DNA of 64,000 nucleotides from Rhipidocladum racemiflorum (lineage: Eukaryota > Streptophyta > Magnoliopsida > Poales > Poaceae), in the NCBI GenBank assembly GCA_036346355.1, contig CM070572.1, positions 33,641,944 through 33,705,943 of the forward strand. The letters are read 5' to 3'. Positions 45,830 through 57,184 of this stretch are shown here, piece by piece (position 1 is the first letter of the stretch; every line of letters starts with the position of its first letter). The notes under the pieces were generated by a model that saw only the letters and a list, made by a program, of their open reading frames with translations, did not search any database and had not been told where the DNA came from. Both the position numbers and the translations under genes were made by a program.

Positions 45830-47556
45830 AGCGTGGCCGCGCCGCCGTCCGTCCTCGGGGAGGCGGAGCCGAGCACGTCGTCGTATGAACCCAGCGAGAA
45901 GTTCGTGTGGAGGGATCACTGGTACCCCGTCCTCCCTCGTCGAGGATCTCGACCCCCGCGTCCCCACCCCGTTCCAGCTCCTCAATTGCGACCTCGTCAT
46001 CTGGAAGGACCCCAAATCCGGCGACTGGGTCACCCTCGACGACCGCTGCTCCCACCTTCTCACCCCCCTTTCGGTATAATAACCTCACACTCGCCCTCCT
46101 TTTTGGTTGTGTATATTGCTTGCTAGTCATGGAGTATAATCTTCAAGCCTGACAACTCAATATGGTTTTAGTATATTCGTTGAATTCCTTCACAATGGCT
46201 TCTGGTGGGCAAAAGTGCACAACTGTCTGCACCTCAAAATTTCTTGATTACCCGTGTGCAGTATTGAGCTATTTAATGCACCTTGAACTATGAATATTTT
46301 ACTGCAGAATAGTTCCTCTTCACCTATACTACTGGCTTATGCTAAAATTGGACAGTACTTATTTGATTGGCACAATCATATTAGCTATCTGTCTTGGACT
46401 CTTGGCATACTGACAAATAATTTGCTTTGTTATAATGTCTGGATATGGCATAGTTTTAAGTTTTAACAAATCTACATCATAACCAACTTTCTTATCCTCA
46501 CAATTCATGGAAGTCAGCATAACAACTTATAAGTTAGGATCTCATGGCAAAGTGAAGATGGAGAATTGAATTCAGTTCATCTTCATTTTCTACTTTAGAT
46601 AATGAGGCCAACAGCATTACCCATGCTTCAGAGCTCAAGTCCTCTCACAGGTCACTGGACGAAGAGATAGAGCCAAGCCTTTACCTTTCAAGATGGAATC
46701 AAGTGGCGCATGGGGGATATTCAGGGGCAAATTCTGGTAATCCTCGCATCAGTGCAACTTTTGTGGCCCCTTGCTATGCAGTGAACAAGTATGTTTCAGA
46801 AGACATCCTGACCATTTTCTTTTTCTTTTTCTTGTATTACTTGCCTTTTGGTGTGGTGGAGTGGCTTATATTATCATTCCTCGTGCAACCACTCACTCAA
46901 TTTATGATAGTGACCTTTTGGTAATTGGTTTGTGCATAATAGACATAGACACAAAGTTACCTATTTTTGGAGACCAGAAATGGGTCATATGGATTTGCTC
47001 TTTCGACATTCCAATAGCCCCAGGGAAGACTCGCTCTATTATCTGTAGCGCTCGGAACTTTTTCCAGTTTACCATGCCAGGAAAAGCATGGTGGCAGGTA
47101 TATGCTTGTCTTGTGTTTTACTAACTGTTTACATTTTTTCCTCAATTGTGTTGTCAACATTTTTTTTAATAAACATGTTGCCATCATATTTTGAAGGGGA
47201 AACAGCAGGGACTGTCCCTACTCTATAAATAATAAGAATGGAGTTCATGTTGTCATCATATTTTGAAGTATAGTGATATCCTGAACCCAGCTCTTTTCTC
47301 TTTGCCTCTTTGTATTTGTGATACAGCTTGTCCCTCGTTAGTATGAACATTGGACTTCAAATTTGGTCTATGATGGTGATATGATCGTTCTTCAAGGCCA
47401 GGAGAAGATTTTCCCTCTGCATCCAAGGAGTCTTCTGCAGATGTTAATCAGCAGTACACAAAGATCACATTCACACCCACACAGGCTGACCGTTTTGTTT
47501 TAGCATTCCGGACATGGCTAAGGAAATTTGGCAACAGCCAACCTGACATTTATTGC
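45830..47556 (+). pseudogene. Captured Rieske-type oxygenase fragment (PAO/PTC52/ACD1-like)
   Basis: These chloroplast Rieske non-haem iron oxygenases act in chlorophyll metabolism. Exon A (to 46073) reads VAAPPSVLGEAEPS, KFVWRDHWYPV and, after a one-base insertion, PFQLLNCDLVIWKDPKSGDW and LDDRCSH, the first Cys-His pair of the Rieske centre. Exon B (46651-46788) has VTGRRDRAKPLPFKMESSG, a one-base insertion, then GNPRISATFVAPCYA. Exon C (about 46938-47097) has LPIFGDQKWVIWICS and FFQFTMPGKAWWQ. Exon D (47327-47556) has a Trp-to-stop change, then VYDGDMIVLQGQEKIF and, after a shift, FTPTQADRFVLAFRTWL. Introns are kept. The exons for the second Cys-His pair and the iron site are absent, as is the membrane C-terminus. 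It is non-functional and was copied as DNA. Confidence 0.85.
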
Positions 47557-48002
47557 TGTTGTAAAAGAACAGAAATTTATTGCTGCTGTAAAATAACATA
47601 AATCAATTGTTTTGTATATGTAGTACCTCTTTGCTAGACTATTTATGTGATTTAAACTCTATATCACTATGTGTGTTAATTGGACTTTAGGTGCACTGTT
47701 TGTTTTAACTGGACTAAGTATGTTAATAGGACTATGTGTTATAAATAGATTAGCTGTGTTATTTGATTATTTTCATCGAATGTTTCGATTTTTAGGCAAT
47801 ATGCGTACTATCCAACTAAGTAACCGTTACCTGTGTAGTACCCGTTCGTATAGTATCCGATAGCCATTTTCTACCCGTTCTGAAATACCCGTACCCGTAT
47901 CTTACTCGATTTTTAACTACCCGTACCCGTATCTGAAAAAATAATTATGGTAGGATACGGGATCACCCACTACCCACCGTATCCGACCCGTTTTCACCCC
48001 TG

Positions 48003-49430
48003 CCTCTAAACTCTAGTCAGCTACAGCATGTATACACATCTGGTCTAATTACACATAGCCCAATACATGCATAGACCCCAAACTCACACATGCACACGTA
48101 TGACCCATCTACAGCTCTCGCGTGACTCGCTCGCCTCCACGTGCATCGTTCTCTAGTTGGAATGTTCTGCATGACATACTCGATCATCTAAACCTCGATT
48201 CATACCCGAACCTATTTCCGATCCCTGTCATCTGCCATGTTCGCTCTTAAGCAACACCTGCACATGAACAAACACGAGATCATAACGAGCACAAGTCCAA
48301 GACTTGACTCAAGATCAGTCATGCAACCACTCACAGAAGCGCATTGCATCAAGCAAAACTATTACCATACTATCACAATCATAACAAGTAATCATCTAAA
48401 ACAACATATGCACAAGCACAACACATGCCATGAGCACAATAACTTTGCAATGCTAAATTCATCACTAAACTAATTTTTCAACACATGATTTCACAATTAT
48501 ATGGGATTCTGATTAGTTCATCAAAATTTACGCGTTGCCGCTGGGCTTGGGCTGCAGCTGGGCAAGTTGAACATTGCGTCCTAGGCTAGCAAGGAGGATT
48601 TTGTTCAGGCTTCGCTAGATAAAAACCCTGAGCCTGACGAGGATGAAGCCAAGAAATAGGAGTTTGAAGAACGAGCTGAGTCTGTTCTAAGAGGTACCAA
48701 AAGTTGGTATTTCCATTTTTTAAATTTTTGGTACCTCTTGGTACTATATCAATATAAATTTTAGTACCTCCCAATGATAATAAAATGTTTCATATTTAAC
48801 TATTTGAAAATAGAAATGCTTCTATGCATTACTATTTTAAATTAGTACAAATATGAAGTATGAATGAAAGATAGATAGTGACTACTTAACTATTTGTTTG
48901 CTTTAAGATTTGTGTAACTTGTATTGAGAGGATGATGCATAAAAACACTACTCGAAAATGGAACTTTGAGATCTGAAATCATTTCGTTTCGTTTCACAGC
49001 AGGTTGAATTGAAGAGACCACCGAAACTCAAAGCACAACCACAACCATTAAATGCATGTTTGGCTTCCAACAAGATGAATAACATGAGTACAACTTTTAT
49101 TTTTGACACCCTTGCCGTTCAACCGTGAAGAATGACAAGAGTACTTTCAAATATGTATCGGTCGTCTGCATTATTAGTCAAGATAACAGTACAAACGAAA
49201 AATGGCTATCTTTCTTGGTTCCCATCCGAATGTGGAAAAACGCCTACTCCTTGAATGTTGCAGGATTCACTACTTCATCAAAATCTAATCTTCGAGAAGT
49301 GGACAACGTACAGCTCAACACCTTGACTCGCTCGAAGCAAAAGATCTGCAAATTCTCCTCAGATCAATGGAGGATACATGGTCGAGGAATCTCCGTTCAA
49401 CAAATTATCTGGAAAGCTTGGTATTGCGAT
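48003..49430. other. Spacer, no gene recognised
   Basis: AT-rich. A stretch at about 48590-48695 reads as acidic codons (DKNPEPDEDEAKK, then stop) and may be a gene scrap of unknown origin. Confidence 0.5.
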
Positions 49431-49798
49431 CAGGGTTCACAAAACCACAAAAAACCGCTCGAAAACTACGCTTTTCGACCTTACCGTTCCGGTTCGAGAT
49501 CCAAAACCGCTCGGTAAACCGGTCTAATGCAAAAAAAATTTTAAAAAAATAAAATAAAATTTTGGAAAAATTTATGTGTCCGGTTTTTCGTGGAAAATCG
49601 CGGTTTTCGTTGAAAAACTGTGGTTTTTTTCGTGAAAAACCGCTGAAAACCGTTTTAGAATAACATTCAATTGGTCGCAAGCGGTTTTTCGGCGGTTTTC
49701 TCGTGTGAGTTTGATCCGAATTCAAATTTGTTTGGAATTACGCACCGTTCGGTTTTTCACGGTTTTCACGCGGTTTTTCGCGAAAACCGGTACCGCTG
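49431..49798. mobile_element. hAT-like fragment or MITE with AAACCG subterminal motifs
   Basis: Starts CAGGGTTCACAAAACC and is dense in GAAAACCG and CGGTTTTT motifs, like the ends of the hAT element at 57193-63554. The right border (about 49798) is weak and the 8-bp flanks do not match, so it may be a fragment. Confidence 0.5.
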
Positions 49799-49800
49799 GA

Positions 49801-50090
49801 CTAGCGAAATTCGCGTCCGAAACACGATATTAGCACTTGTGCATGCATCAAATGATTCCTCGCAGAACAGTTTCTCCTTGCCGAGCTACCAGCCTTCCAG
49901 GCAGGGGGCTGCGCGCCGTCGTCATCAGAGTCGGTGGGCCGGACGTCGTAGGAGCAGGGGTGGTCGAGGGTGTCCGGGCCGCCGGCGAGCCCGAACCAGG
50001 CGTCCAACTCACCAACCCCATTCGCGGCGCCTCTGGACGGCACTAGGAATGCCAGGTTGGGGGGCGGCTGCTCTGAAATCGGGGAAGAGC
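49801..50090 (-). pseudogene. Unrecognised GC-rich gene scrap
   Basis: An open minus-strand frame with coding-like composition includes VPSRGAANGVGELDAWFG and CSYDVRPTDSDDDG. It begins directly beside the hAT-like ends and differs in base composition from its AT-rich surroundings. I do not recognise the family. It may be an old exon or a transposon-captured piece. Confidence 0.3.
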
Positions 50091-50174
50091 CTTAGAACGA
50101 TGGGCTTAAGGCCCAGTACAATATAGGATGCTCGTATACGAGTATTTCAAGAGAGAGAATATAGTCACATCGTC

Positions 50175-50516
50175 AAGCACCTATGTAGAAATTATTTTAT
50201 GGATGTTTAGATGTTATATCATCTATTAAGCATCTGCTAAGTATTGGTGTCTAATTAAACGTTGATGCTTTAAAACAAGCATCTTATCTATCCCATGTGG
50301 CACGAAAAAATTAATTTTTTTATTGCTAAACACCTATGTAAAACTCATTTTCTCTGATGCAAGCATCTCTTTTATGTACATGTTATATCAACTATTAAGC
50401 ATCTGCTAAGCATTAACGTTTAATTAAACATCGATGCTTTAAAATAAGTATCGTATCTATCCTATGTAACTAAGAAAAACCAAATTTTCATTATTAAAGC
50501 ACCTCTCTAAACGTTT
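50175..50516. repeat. Two-copy tandem duplication, unit about 169 bp
   Basis: GTTATATCATCTATTAAGCA at 50213 recurs at 50382 as GTTATATCAACTATTAAGCA. Both copies also share GCATCTGCTAAG, TTTAATTAAAC and ATCTATCC. AT-rich and non-coding. Confidence 0.8.
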
Positions 50517-50948
50517 ATAGTGTACATAGCCTAATGGCGTTAGGGCGAGACCTACGAGCCCTACCAAACCATGACGAGCGCTTACGCAAGGCGCCGGCGG
50601 TCAGCCTCGTCGCCGAACAGATTAAAGTCGCGGCACCAGGCCCGGTCTAAAGATGCAAGGTCAAATGGTGTGCACGCCATAGGAATTTTGTGACACGACA
50701 TGCATGCCAAAAGGTCACGCCTGCACCTTCCTCGCTTCGTGGCCAGCACCATCGCACCATGCAAAATCAATCAATCGCCTTTTCCAAGGACAAAGCGCGG
50801 GCACCTTTTCATATAAACACCAGTTACAGTTAAGAAGAACAATTATTCTACCATCCATGGCCGTGTCTTGCGAATCATTGTAACCACTCTTTTGAAAAGA
50901 AGAAGAAAAAACACGTGGAAACTACGAGCCAGCGACGTTACTTTGGTA
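50517..50948. other. Spacer with a possible gene scrap
   Basis: The minus frame 50582-50770 (LLACMSCHKIPMACTPFDLA) is open and GC-rich, but matches no family I can name. Otherwise nothing is seen. Confidence 0.35.
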
Positions 50949-51975
50949 CAGTGGTGGGCGTCGTGCCGTGCCGTGCAGATTCGGTATGGATCTATCGTGT
51001 TTTGGGTCTGAACCGTATTGGGCCGTGCTGGCCCGGCCCGGTTGGCCTTCGGCGAGCTTAGTCACGGCTCATTTGTGCTTCGTGCCGTGCCGTCTCAGGC
51101 CCAACCCATTTGCGCTATTCTGACAAGAGGAAATGAGCATCGGTCGATGGAGTTACCGGAGTTGGATTAAAAGGGTGGGGCATGTGCTGTGGTCAACGGG
51201 GTCGATGGAGAGGGAGGAGCGGAGAGAACTAGGTGTGGTGCCGACTGATTGAGAGAGTGAGAGTGAGCAAGAGAGAGTGACATAGGAAGACGGATGGAGA
51301 GAGAGGGACTGCGAGAGTGAGAGTGAACCGGAGAGAGTTACATAAGGACATGGAGGGAGAGAGAGGGGCTGAGAGAGGGAGAGTGAGTCAGAGAGTTAAA
51401 TAGAGAGTCAGAGGGAGAGATAGGGACTGAAAAGAGTGAGTGAACTGAAGAGACTTACATAGAGAGTCAGAGGGAGGGAGGGAGACTAATAGAGTAAGAG
51501 TGAGCTAAAGAGAGTTACATAGAGAGTCGGAGGGAGAAAGAGAGGGACTAAGAGAGTGAGAGTGAGCCGAGGAGGCCCTCCCTCCTCCCACATGAGGCAA
51601 TGGCGACGGTCGCGGAGCGGAGCAGTCGAGGCGGACGCAGCCATGTGCGACGACGACGATGACTCCGCGCGCCCATGGCGAGGTATGCTTTCCCGCCCCT
51701 CCGCCTTCCCCTCTGCGAGCTCGACCGCGTGCCGCGCAGAGAATGGGCTCGCCGTGTCGCTCTCCTCGATGGCGTGCCGACGTGCCCAGTCGTGCCGACA
51801 TACCGCAGGCGTGTCGTGCTGTCCATTGTGCCTGTTTTCTCGGCCCGGCACGGTCTGATGAACAGTATCAGGCCAGTACGGTACTTCCCAACCCGTATCG
51901 TGCTGGGTTTTGAGTCAGACTGAACCACCGTGTCTCGTGCTGGCCCACATGGGCATGGCCCATATGCCCACCTTT
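50949..51975. mobile_element. Non-autonomous hAT-like element with direct flanking duplication
   Basis: The flanks TACTTTGGTA occur at 50939-50948 and 51976-51985; the last eight bases would be a hAT duplication. Ends CAGTGGTGGGC and (reverse) AAAGGTGGGC are inverted. Subterminal CGTGCCGTGCCG and GGCCCGGCCCGG motifs are dense at both ends (50960-51110 and 51835-51960). The middle is a minisatellite plus a GC-rich part (51590-51800) with no recognised gene. Confidence 0.7.
51240..51575. repeat. GA-rich minisatellite, about five units of 60 bp
   Basis: Each unit carries GAGAGTTACATAGAGAGTC or a variant, GGAGGGAGAGA, GGGACT and GTGAGAGTGAGC. Copies differ by scattered substitutions and small indels. 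Confidence 0.85.
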
Positions 51976-51985
51976 TACTTTGGTA

Positions 51986-53995
51986 TCTGCATGGAACATA
52001 GAAATCTCGTAGGAAATGCAACATCAACCCGACGAAACGTACGTCTTCAGTAGAAGGATCTTAAAAACAAATCCTCTACCATGTACTTCCGCAATCTGCA
52101 CCAACTCACGGCCGGGGCCCCTGCAGCCGTGACTTCCTTCCGCGCGGCGTTCGGAGGCATTTCCGCGCATGCCTCGTGTGGCACCGAGGTCGCAAGCAAC
52201 GCGTGTCCCACACCACACAGCGGCATACGCATGTGCCAATGGAAGACTTGGGGTTTGCACGATAGTACGTGTGCGAAGCATAGCTGCATACAGCGCGCGC
52301 GGTGCGGACTGCGGTGTCCGGCACGCGGTCGCTGCCGGATGGCATGGGCGCAGGGCGCATAATTGAAACTCTGTGCTAGACGCTGCATGCGTTCTCCATG
52401 AAAATTCTTCATTTATCAACTTTGTATCTATCATTTTTGCAGAGATATAATCGGGTTTTTGTTGTTGAGATATACACTGACTCTTAATTTTGGTGGTCGA
52501 ATTTTGAAACTACTTCTGAGAGATTTTGGGTATAAATATAGCACCTAATTGTACAAAAGAATCAATCTACAATTAATAAGGGGATAAAAGAGTTGAAACC
52601 CTCTATATCTGGTATTCATGTATCTATTCGAGTATTTTGAATATTCTTAATTGGCACTGAGATTAATTTACGACGATCAATTTATTATTCAACAATATTA
52701 TTAAATATAAAGTTGGGAGAGGGTGGGGGTAAGAGAAGCGTTAGAAGACGAGAGAAAAATGACAGTTGAAACATCAGAATGTTTGGGCTGGTACTTCTAA
52801 AACAGAACAAAGTATTATAAGAACGACAAGTCATGACTCGCAAGTCGTGAGGCTCCTAATTTCTGAACCGTGGTAGTTTACTGATGTGAGACCCAAAGGA
52901 TATTTCGTCATCTCAAGCAAGGAATAAGAGATGAGATTTGTCTAAAAGGATGCATGACGATTGACGAGGATAAGGGGCCTGGACAATAAGAAAAGTTGTG
53001 CCAAAATACGACCAAATGGAGATAGTACCAACCAAGGACGCTTTTGGTAAAAGATTCAGAATTCTACAGTATGAAGTATGAACGGAACCGAATTCCATTC
53101 AAATAACACAAAGCGTTCGAAAAGACCTTATGCTTGGAATTACCGACGCGATTGGTGCATGCTTTGCTACCCGGCAAAGAAACACACACACACACAGATT
53201 TACTTTGAGTATGTGGTACTCCAAATTTACTTTGCACTATGGAAACAAGCACTTCTGAATTTTTTTTTCAATGCTATGTTCTAATATATAAGAAAAATAG
53301 GACACAAAAGCTTGGCACACCATTTTCTCCTACCATTAACTTCCCCTATAAGAAGTACTGCAAATCACTACATGCTTATTCTGGTACCTACTAATGGTTT
53401 GATCCCGAGCCTCGACAGAGAGAAGCTTAAATTTCAGACAGACAGAAGATAACACCACACTTGCACAGTTTTAAAACTCTCTCAGACAGTCACTCATCCT
53501 TAACAAGATGTACTGATTTATTCTAGCACAGACTCACCTCGATTAACAACAACTAGCAATTGCAATATACTAGATTGCACAAATAAATCACTAATTTAAG
53601 AACCGCAAAGAGAGAGGTCAAAGTGAACGCAACCCAAAGGGAGAAAAAGCAAGATTTGGTTCAGAATCTGAAGGTGGCTACAGCCGAACGAGATCCGACC
53701 GACTTGCTTTCCTCCTCACCTCACCTCCATTTGTCAAATCTCGTCCCACATCTTTCCCTCCATATGCGCGCGCGCATTCAAAGTCCTTGCCGCACACGTC
53801 TCCTTCCCGCTAGCTCCATCACCATTTAAGCATTCCTCCTCCTCCTCCTTCCAAGCCAATTCAAGACCGCTAGCTCTGACAAAAAAAACACCTGCAAGAG
53901 CGATCTCCTCCTGAACGTTCTTCTCGCGATCGACATTTGCCAAGGCGTAAACCGTCGTCGTCTTCGTCGTCATCGCCGAGGCGGTAGGAAACAGC
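51986..53995. other. Intergenic; upstream region of the peptide gene
   Basis: No gene is recognised. Frames at 52024-52434 on both strands overlap each other and match nothing. A CA microsatellite lies at about 53184-53197. The last 300 bp are pyrimidine-rich (CTCCTCCTCCTCC at 53836-53850), like a plant 5' UTR. Confidence 0.5.
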
Positions 53996-54193
53996 ATGGG
54001 CTTTCAGCCGTTTCGTCGGTCTGTTCGTGCGGCGGTTGCGGTGGTGATCTTGCTCCTTTGCGCCTATGCTCTGGCGGTGGAGTGCTCCAGGCCTTTGCGT
54101 AATCATGGCGGCGGCGGTGGATTCTCGGCGTCAAACTTGCCGGTGTTCGTCGTCGCCAGGGCCGGGCCGAGCCCGCGAGGTCCTGGTCATTAG
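53996..54193 (+). CDS. Small secreted peptide precursor, PIP/PIP-like family
   Basis: The 65-residue product has a basic start, a hydrophobic core (AAVAVVILLLCAYALA, residues 12-27) typical of a signal peptide, a Gly-rich variable middle and the C-terminus ARAGPSPRGPGH. PAMP-induced secreted peptides end in the motif SGPSxxGxGH; here the first Ser is Ala and the rest fits, and the stop follows directly. Family precursors are short, single-exon and cleaved outside the cell; the mature peptides are sensed by RLK7-type receptor kinases and boost immune and growth responses. The ATG at 53996 is the first in frame after a pyrimidine-rich leader. The gene is convergent with the ubiquitin-like gene at 54753-56771. 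Function as a PIP is inferred from the C-terminal motif and architecture. Confidence 0.75.
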   Translation: MGFQPFRRSVRAAVAVVILLLCAYALAVECSRPLRNHGGGGGFSASNLPVFVVARAGPSPRGPGH

Positions 54194-54752
54194 TAGCTCT
54201 GCGGTGAACCGACCTCTGGATCGGAGGCTCTCAAAGTATCATCAAGGGCTCTTCTTCTCTGTTAGTTGTTACTCTTCTTCTTTTCCTGCTGCTGTTTGAT
54301 TTGTTCTTTCCAATAGGGATTGGAATAGCGCGTCATGCGGTGACAGGTTTTGTTGATATTTTTCTTTCATGTTTAGTATTTGATCATTTTTACACAGTTA
54401 TCTTGGGTTTTCATTTACATGTAAAGGATATACGAGTTGTAACAGCAATAAGATTTCAACTGCAGACTTTCTAAACCATATTAGCATTTTTGACTTGTAC
54501 ACAGATCATACTTGCAGGGCGTTCCAAGCCTGCTCGTTCCGAAAGTTATTTAGAAGAACACCAAATATTTTGTGAAATTTTGTCAAGTCAGAACACACTT
54601 ATATACATTGAACTTTGAGATCACCCAGGCAAAGTTATGCAAGGAATCACTTGTCATCTGCTGCTTATCAGTGTCGTAGGAAGAAGCGTGCACGTAGACC
54701 GAAAAAAGAATCCATTTCAGAACTTCATTTCAGCAAATTAATTTGACATATG

Positions 54753-56771
54753 TCAGATGAATCGTGCAGTTTCCCTTCGTTTATTCTGCACCTTCGATTT
54801 TTTAGAAGACAGCCATTTCCCCAGCTTCGGTCGAGTACCTTTCTTTTCACAAGAGGGTTGCAACACGACGTCCTCTGAGTGTGTCCTGTTGCTTCTCAAT
54901 CTAGAATAGGAGAACCAACCACGAAAGAAACTTCCCTTCTGGCGACCTTCTTCCATGCACTCCTCACTGTAATGATATACACAGAGACCTTCTTCCAAAA
55001 CGCTAGTAGAACTCCTAGTATCAGTTAACTTCTTCTCACCCTCATCTTCGATGAGATCGTCAAACAAAGTTCTTGAACTGACACTGAAATCACCCAATGA
55101 AGTCCTTGACCTACGATAAGAAATTATTTGCAATGTTATCAAATTGTGAGCATAAAATTTTCGAGCTTCTACAAAATGGAAGATATGATCAAGTAGACAA
55201 AAGGCTTCCTAGGGACATTACAATCTTAGATACCTTCTGTGAGATGCTGCCCTGTGATTTTTGGGAACACTCTTGCATGGGCTGAAGTCAACAGAAAGAT
55301 GCTGGGCAAAATGAAGCTGCATGATAGTGGGGGAATATAAGTAAAGGCATTCAGAGGCATGGCAATGGAATTGAGAAATGGCACATTACAATGTGAAGTA
55401 TTAAATTTTCGAATTTACTATAACACTAAACTCAACTATAAATGCCCTAAGCTCAACAAATGAATAGTACTAGAAATGCATGCCTACATTTAGTTATCAA
55501 AGCAAACTGAGTCGTCACTTGTTAAAGAATGGTTCTCTTTTAATTGGGTGCATTCCCTTTTTGATATTGCAAGCACACAAAAGCAAGACCATGGTGACAG
55601 CCTAAATTTCCTTTGAAGCCCAAGAAATAGAAGATATCAAATGTAACATAGGGTAGTGTTGGACTCCAGTAGTACTGATCATTTATAACGAGCATCTGAT
55701 GCAAAAGGATTGCAATTGGGCAATCGGCATCATTAGAAGTTAAACCAAACCAAGGTAACCGTATTGAGTTAATGTTGTGCCCATGAAGGAGATTGTACGG
55801 TTGGCAAGACAGCTTATCAAGATATGCAATAATTGTTTCTGTAAATGCCCCATTAGTGCCATATCTTGTGTATGGACATCGAAGTTATAACGAGTTTTGT
55901 AAGTGGAACAATCAACCGTGCTTAAGCATGCCCCAATTTCATCAACAACACATCTAACTAATATTCCCACTGATATCATGAGAGAGCAGAACAAGTCGGT
56001 ACTAAATTTGCATCCAAGAACCAATCGTAGAGCAGGAAGGTGCATATACCTCATCACCATCTCTTATACCAAACGCACGCAATGTTGCCTTGTCATCCGT
56101 CAGTTTCTCGTCCTTGAAGCATAAGCAGAAGTGACTCCACACATGCTGCCTACAACAAGCAAAGCAACATTGCGTTTAACCCAGCAATCTCACTCTAAAT
56201 TGAATTCACAAGCCCATTACATGTCATAACAAAATATCTATCAATTGTTAGTAGTCTTCAGGCTGGGGCATCACAACGCATCACAAAAGCAAACAACTTG
56301 TAAATTCCACATCCCATCGTCGCATCCTAAACAAGATCAGTGTATATGTGCCATACCAAGAGATAGCCTTCTCCGTGTCATCGTAGAGAGCGATGAACAC
56401 GCCCTCGATGGCCGCCTTGAGCTCCCGCACAGCGGCCGACCTCGCGATTTGCACATCTAAAAAAAAGCATCAAGAACGCACGCCTTGTCACAAATTCGCA
56501 ATCCCACGTCGCATCAGTAAGCAGAGGCAACCAACCAACCAAACAATTATCAGGGGGGAAAAAGGCAATGGGATTTAATAATACCGAAGTAGGACGCGTC
56601 GAGCTTGCGGATGGTGAGGCGGAGGCGCGGCTCCGGGAGGCGGTGGTAGGAGAAGCTGGTGCGGCCGCAGGAGAGCGCGCCGATGCAGTCTGCGTCGGCG
56701 CGGGCGATATCCTCGAGGGCGAGGTCAATGTCGCCGACGTCGGGGGACGCCGAGCGGATGATGGCCGGCAT
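54753..56771 (-). CDS. Ubiquitin-like superfamily protein (U11/U12-25K-like fold), multi-exon
   Basis: Exon 1 is 56585-56771 (MPAIIRSASPDVGDIDLALE to RLRLTIRKLDASYF), exon 2 is 56357-56456 (DVQIARSAAVRELKAAIEGV), exon 3 is 56050-56149 (QHVWSHFCLCFKDEKL to FGIRDGDE). All junctions have GT-AG and keep phase. The domain is the ubiquitin-like fold found in plant U11/U12 snRNP 25K and its uncharacterised paralogues. The terminal exon, about 54753-55110 (SRTSLGDFSVSSRTLFDDL to RRETARFI), resembles the Ser-rich tail of those paralogues. The small exon expected after DGDE was not securely placed between 55111 and 56049. No stop or shift is seen in the assigned exons, so it is probably functional. A hAT element lies about 420 bp upstream of the ATG. 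Confidence 0.72.
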
Positions 56772-57184
56772 CGCACAGCATAGAGGGAAGGGAACCCTAG
56801 AAACCAAGAATTTGTTGGCGACGCCGACGCGCACAAACCAAACTACTCTTTCAAGAACCTTAAAAGATTTCTCTGCTTCAATCGACAACCAAATCCCCCC
56901 GGAAAAATTCTTGGATCAACCAAGAACTTCTCCTAGGATCCGCCTAAACTAAGGCGCCTTCTTGGTGTTCTCCAAGAACCGATCGGGGGGCATGCAGCGT
57001 GAAGGATTTTCTCGGTTTGTATGCAAGAAGAGACCAAGAAATGCTCCCAGGATTGGGGCCGGGACAGCGTGGGGGTGGTTCGTTGGTTCGTTCGCGAGGT
57101 TTCTTCATCGAGGCGGTTAGTCTGTCGAGTGGCTGCGTCTGCGTGCGGCGCTGCGCCGTGCATTGGGAGTAGCGAACGGTAGCC
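56772..57184 (-). promoter_or_regulatory. Promoter-proximal region of the ubiquitin-like gene
   Basis: Sequence between the start codon and the hAT insertion. The first 100 bp on the coding strand are likely 5' UTR. No clear TATA box was found. The hAT element therefore cuts the native upstream region at 57192. Confidence 0.45.

Larger units (their letters stand above)
45015..48002 (+). mobile_element. Ac-like non-autonomous hAT element carrying a host gene fragment
   Basis: Left end CAGGACTGAAATCGAGTCGG; right end on the reverse strand CAGGGGTGAAAACGGGTCGG. Both ends have the many GGGTACGGGTA-type subterminal motifs known from Ac relatives (45080-45200 and 47820-47990). No transposase is inside. 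The interior is a Rieske oxygenase gene fragment (45830-47556) and one nested MITE (about 45277-45764). The 8-bp duplication is not clean (ATTCAACT on the left, TCTAAACT two bases beyond the right end, 5 of 8 matching). Confidence 0.75.

Noticed and set aside
52024..52434. Overlapping 80-136-codon frames on both strands
   Set aside because: They overlap in several phases, are Cys/Arg/His-rich from GC-rich DNA and show no domain.
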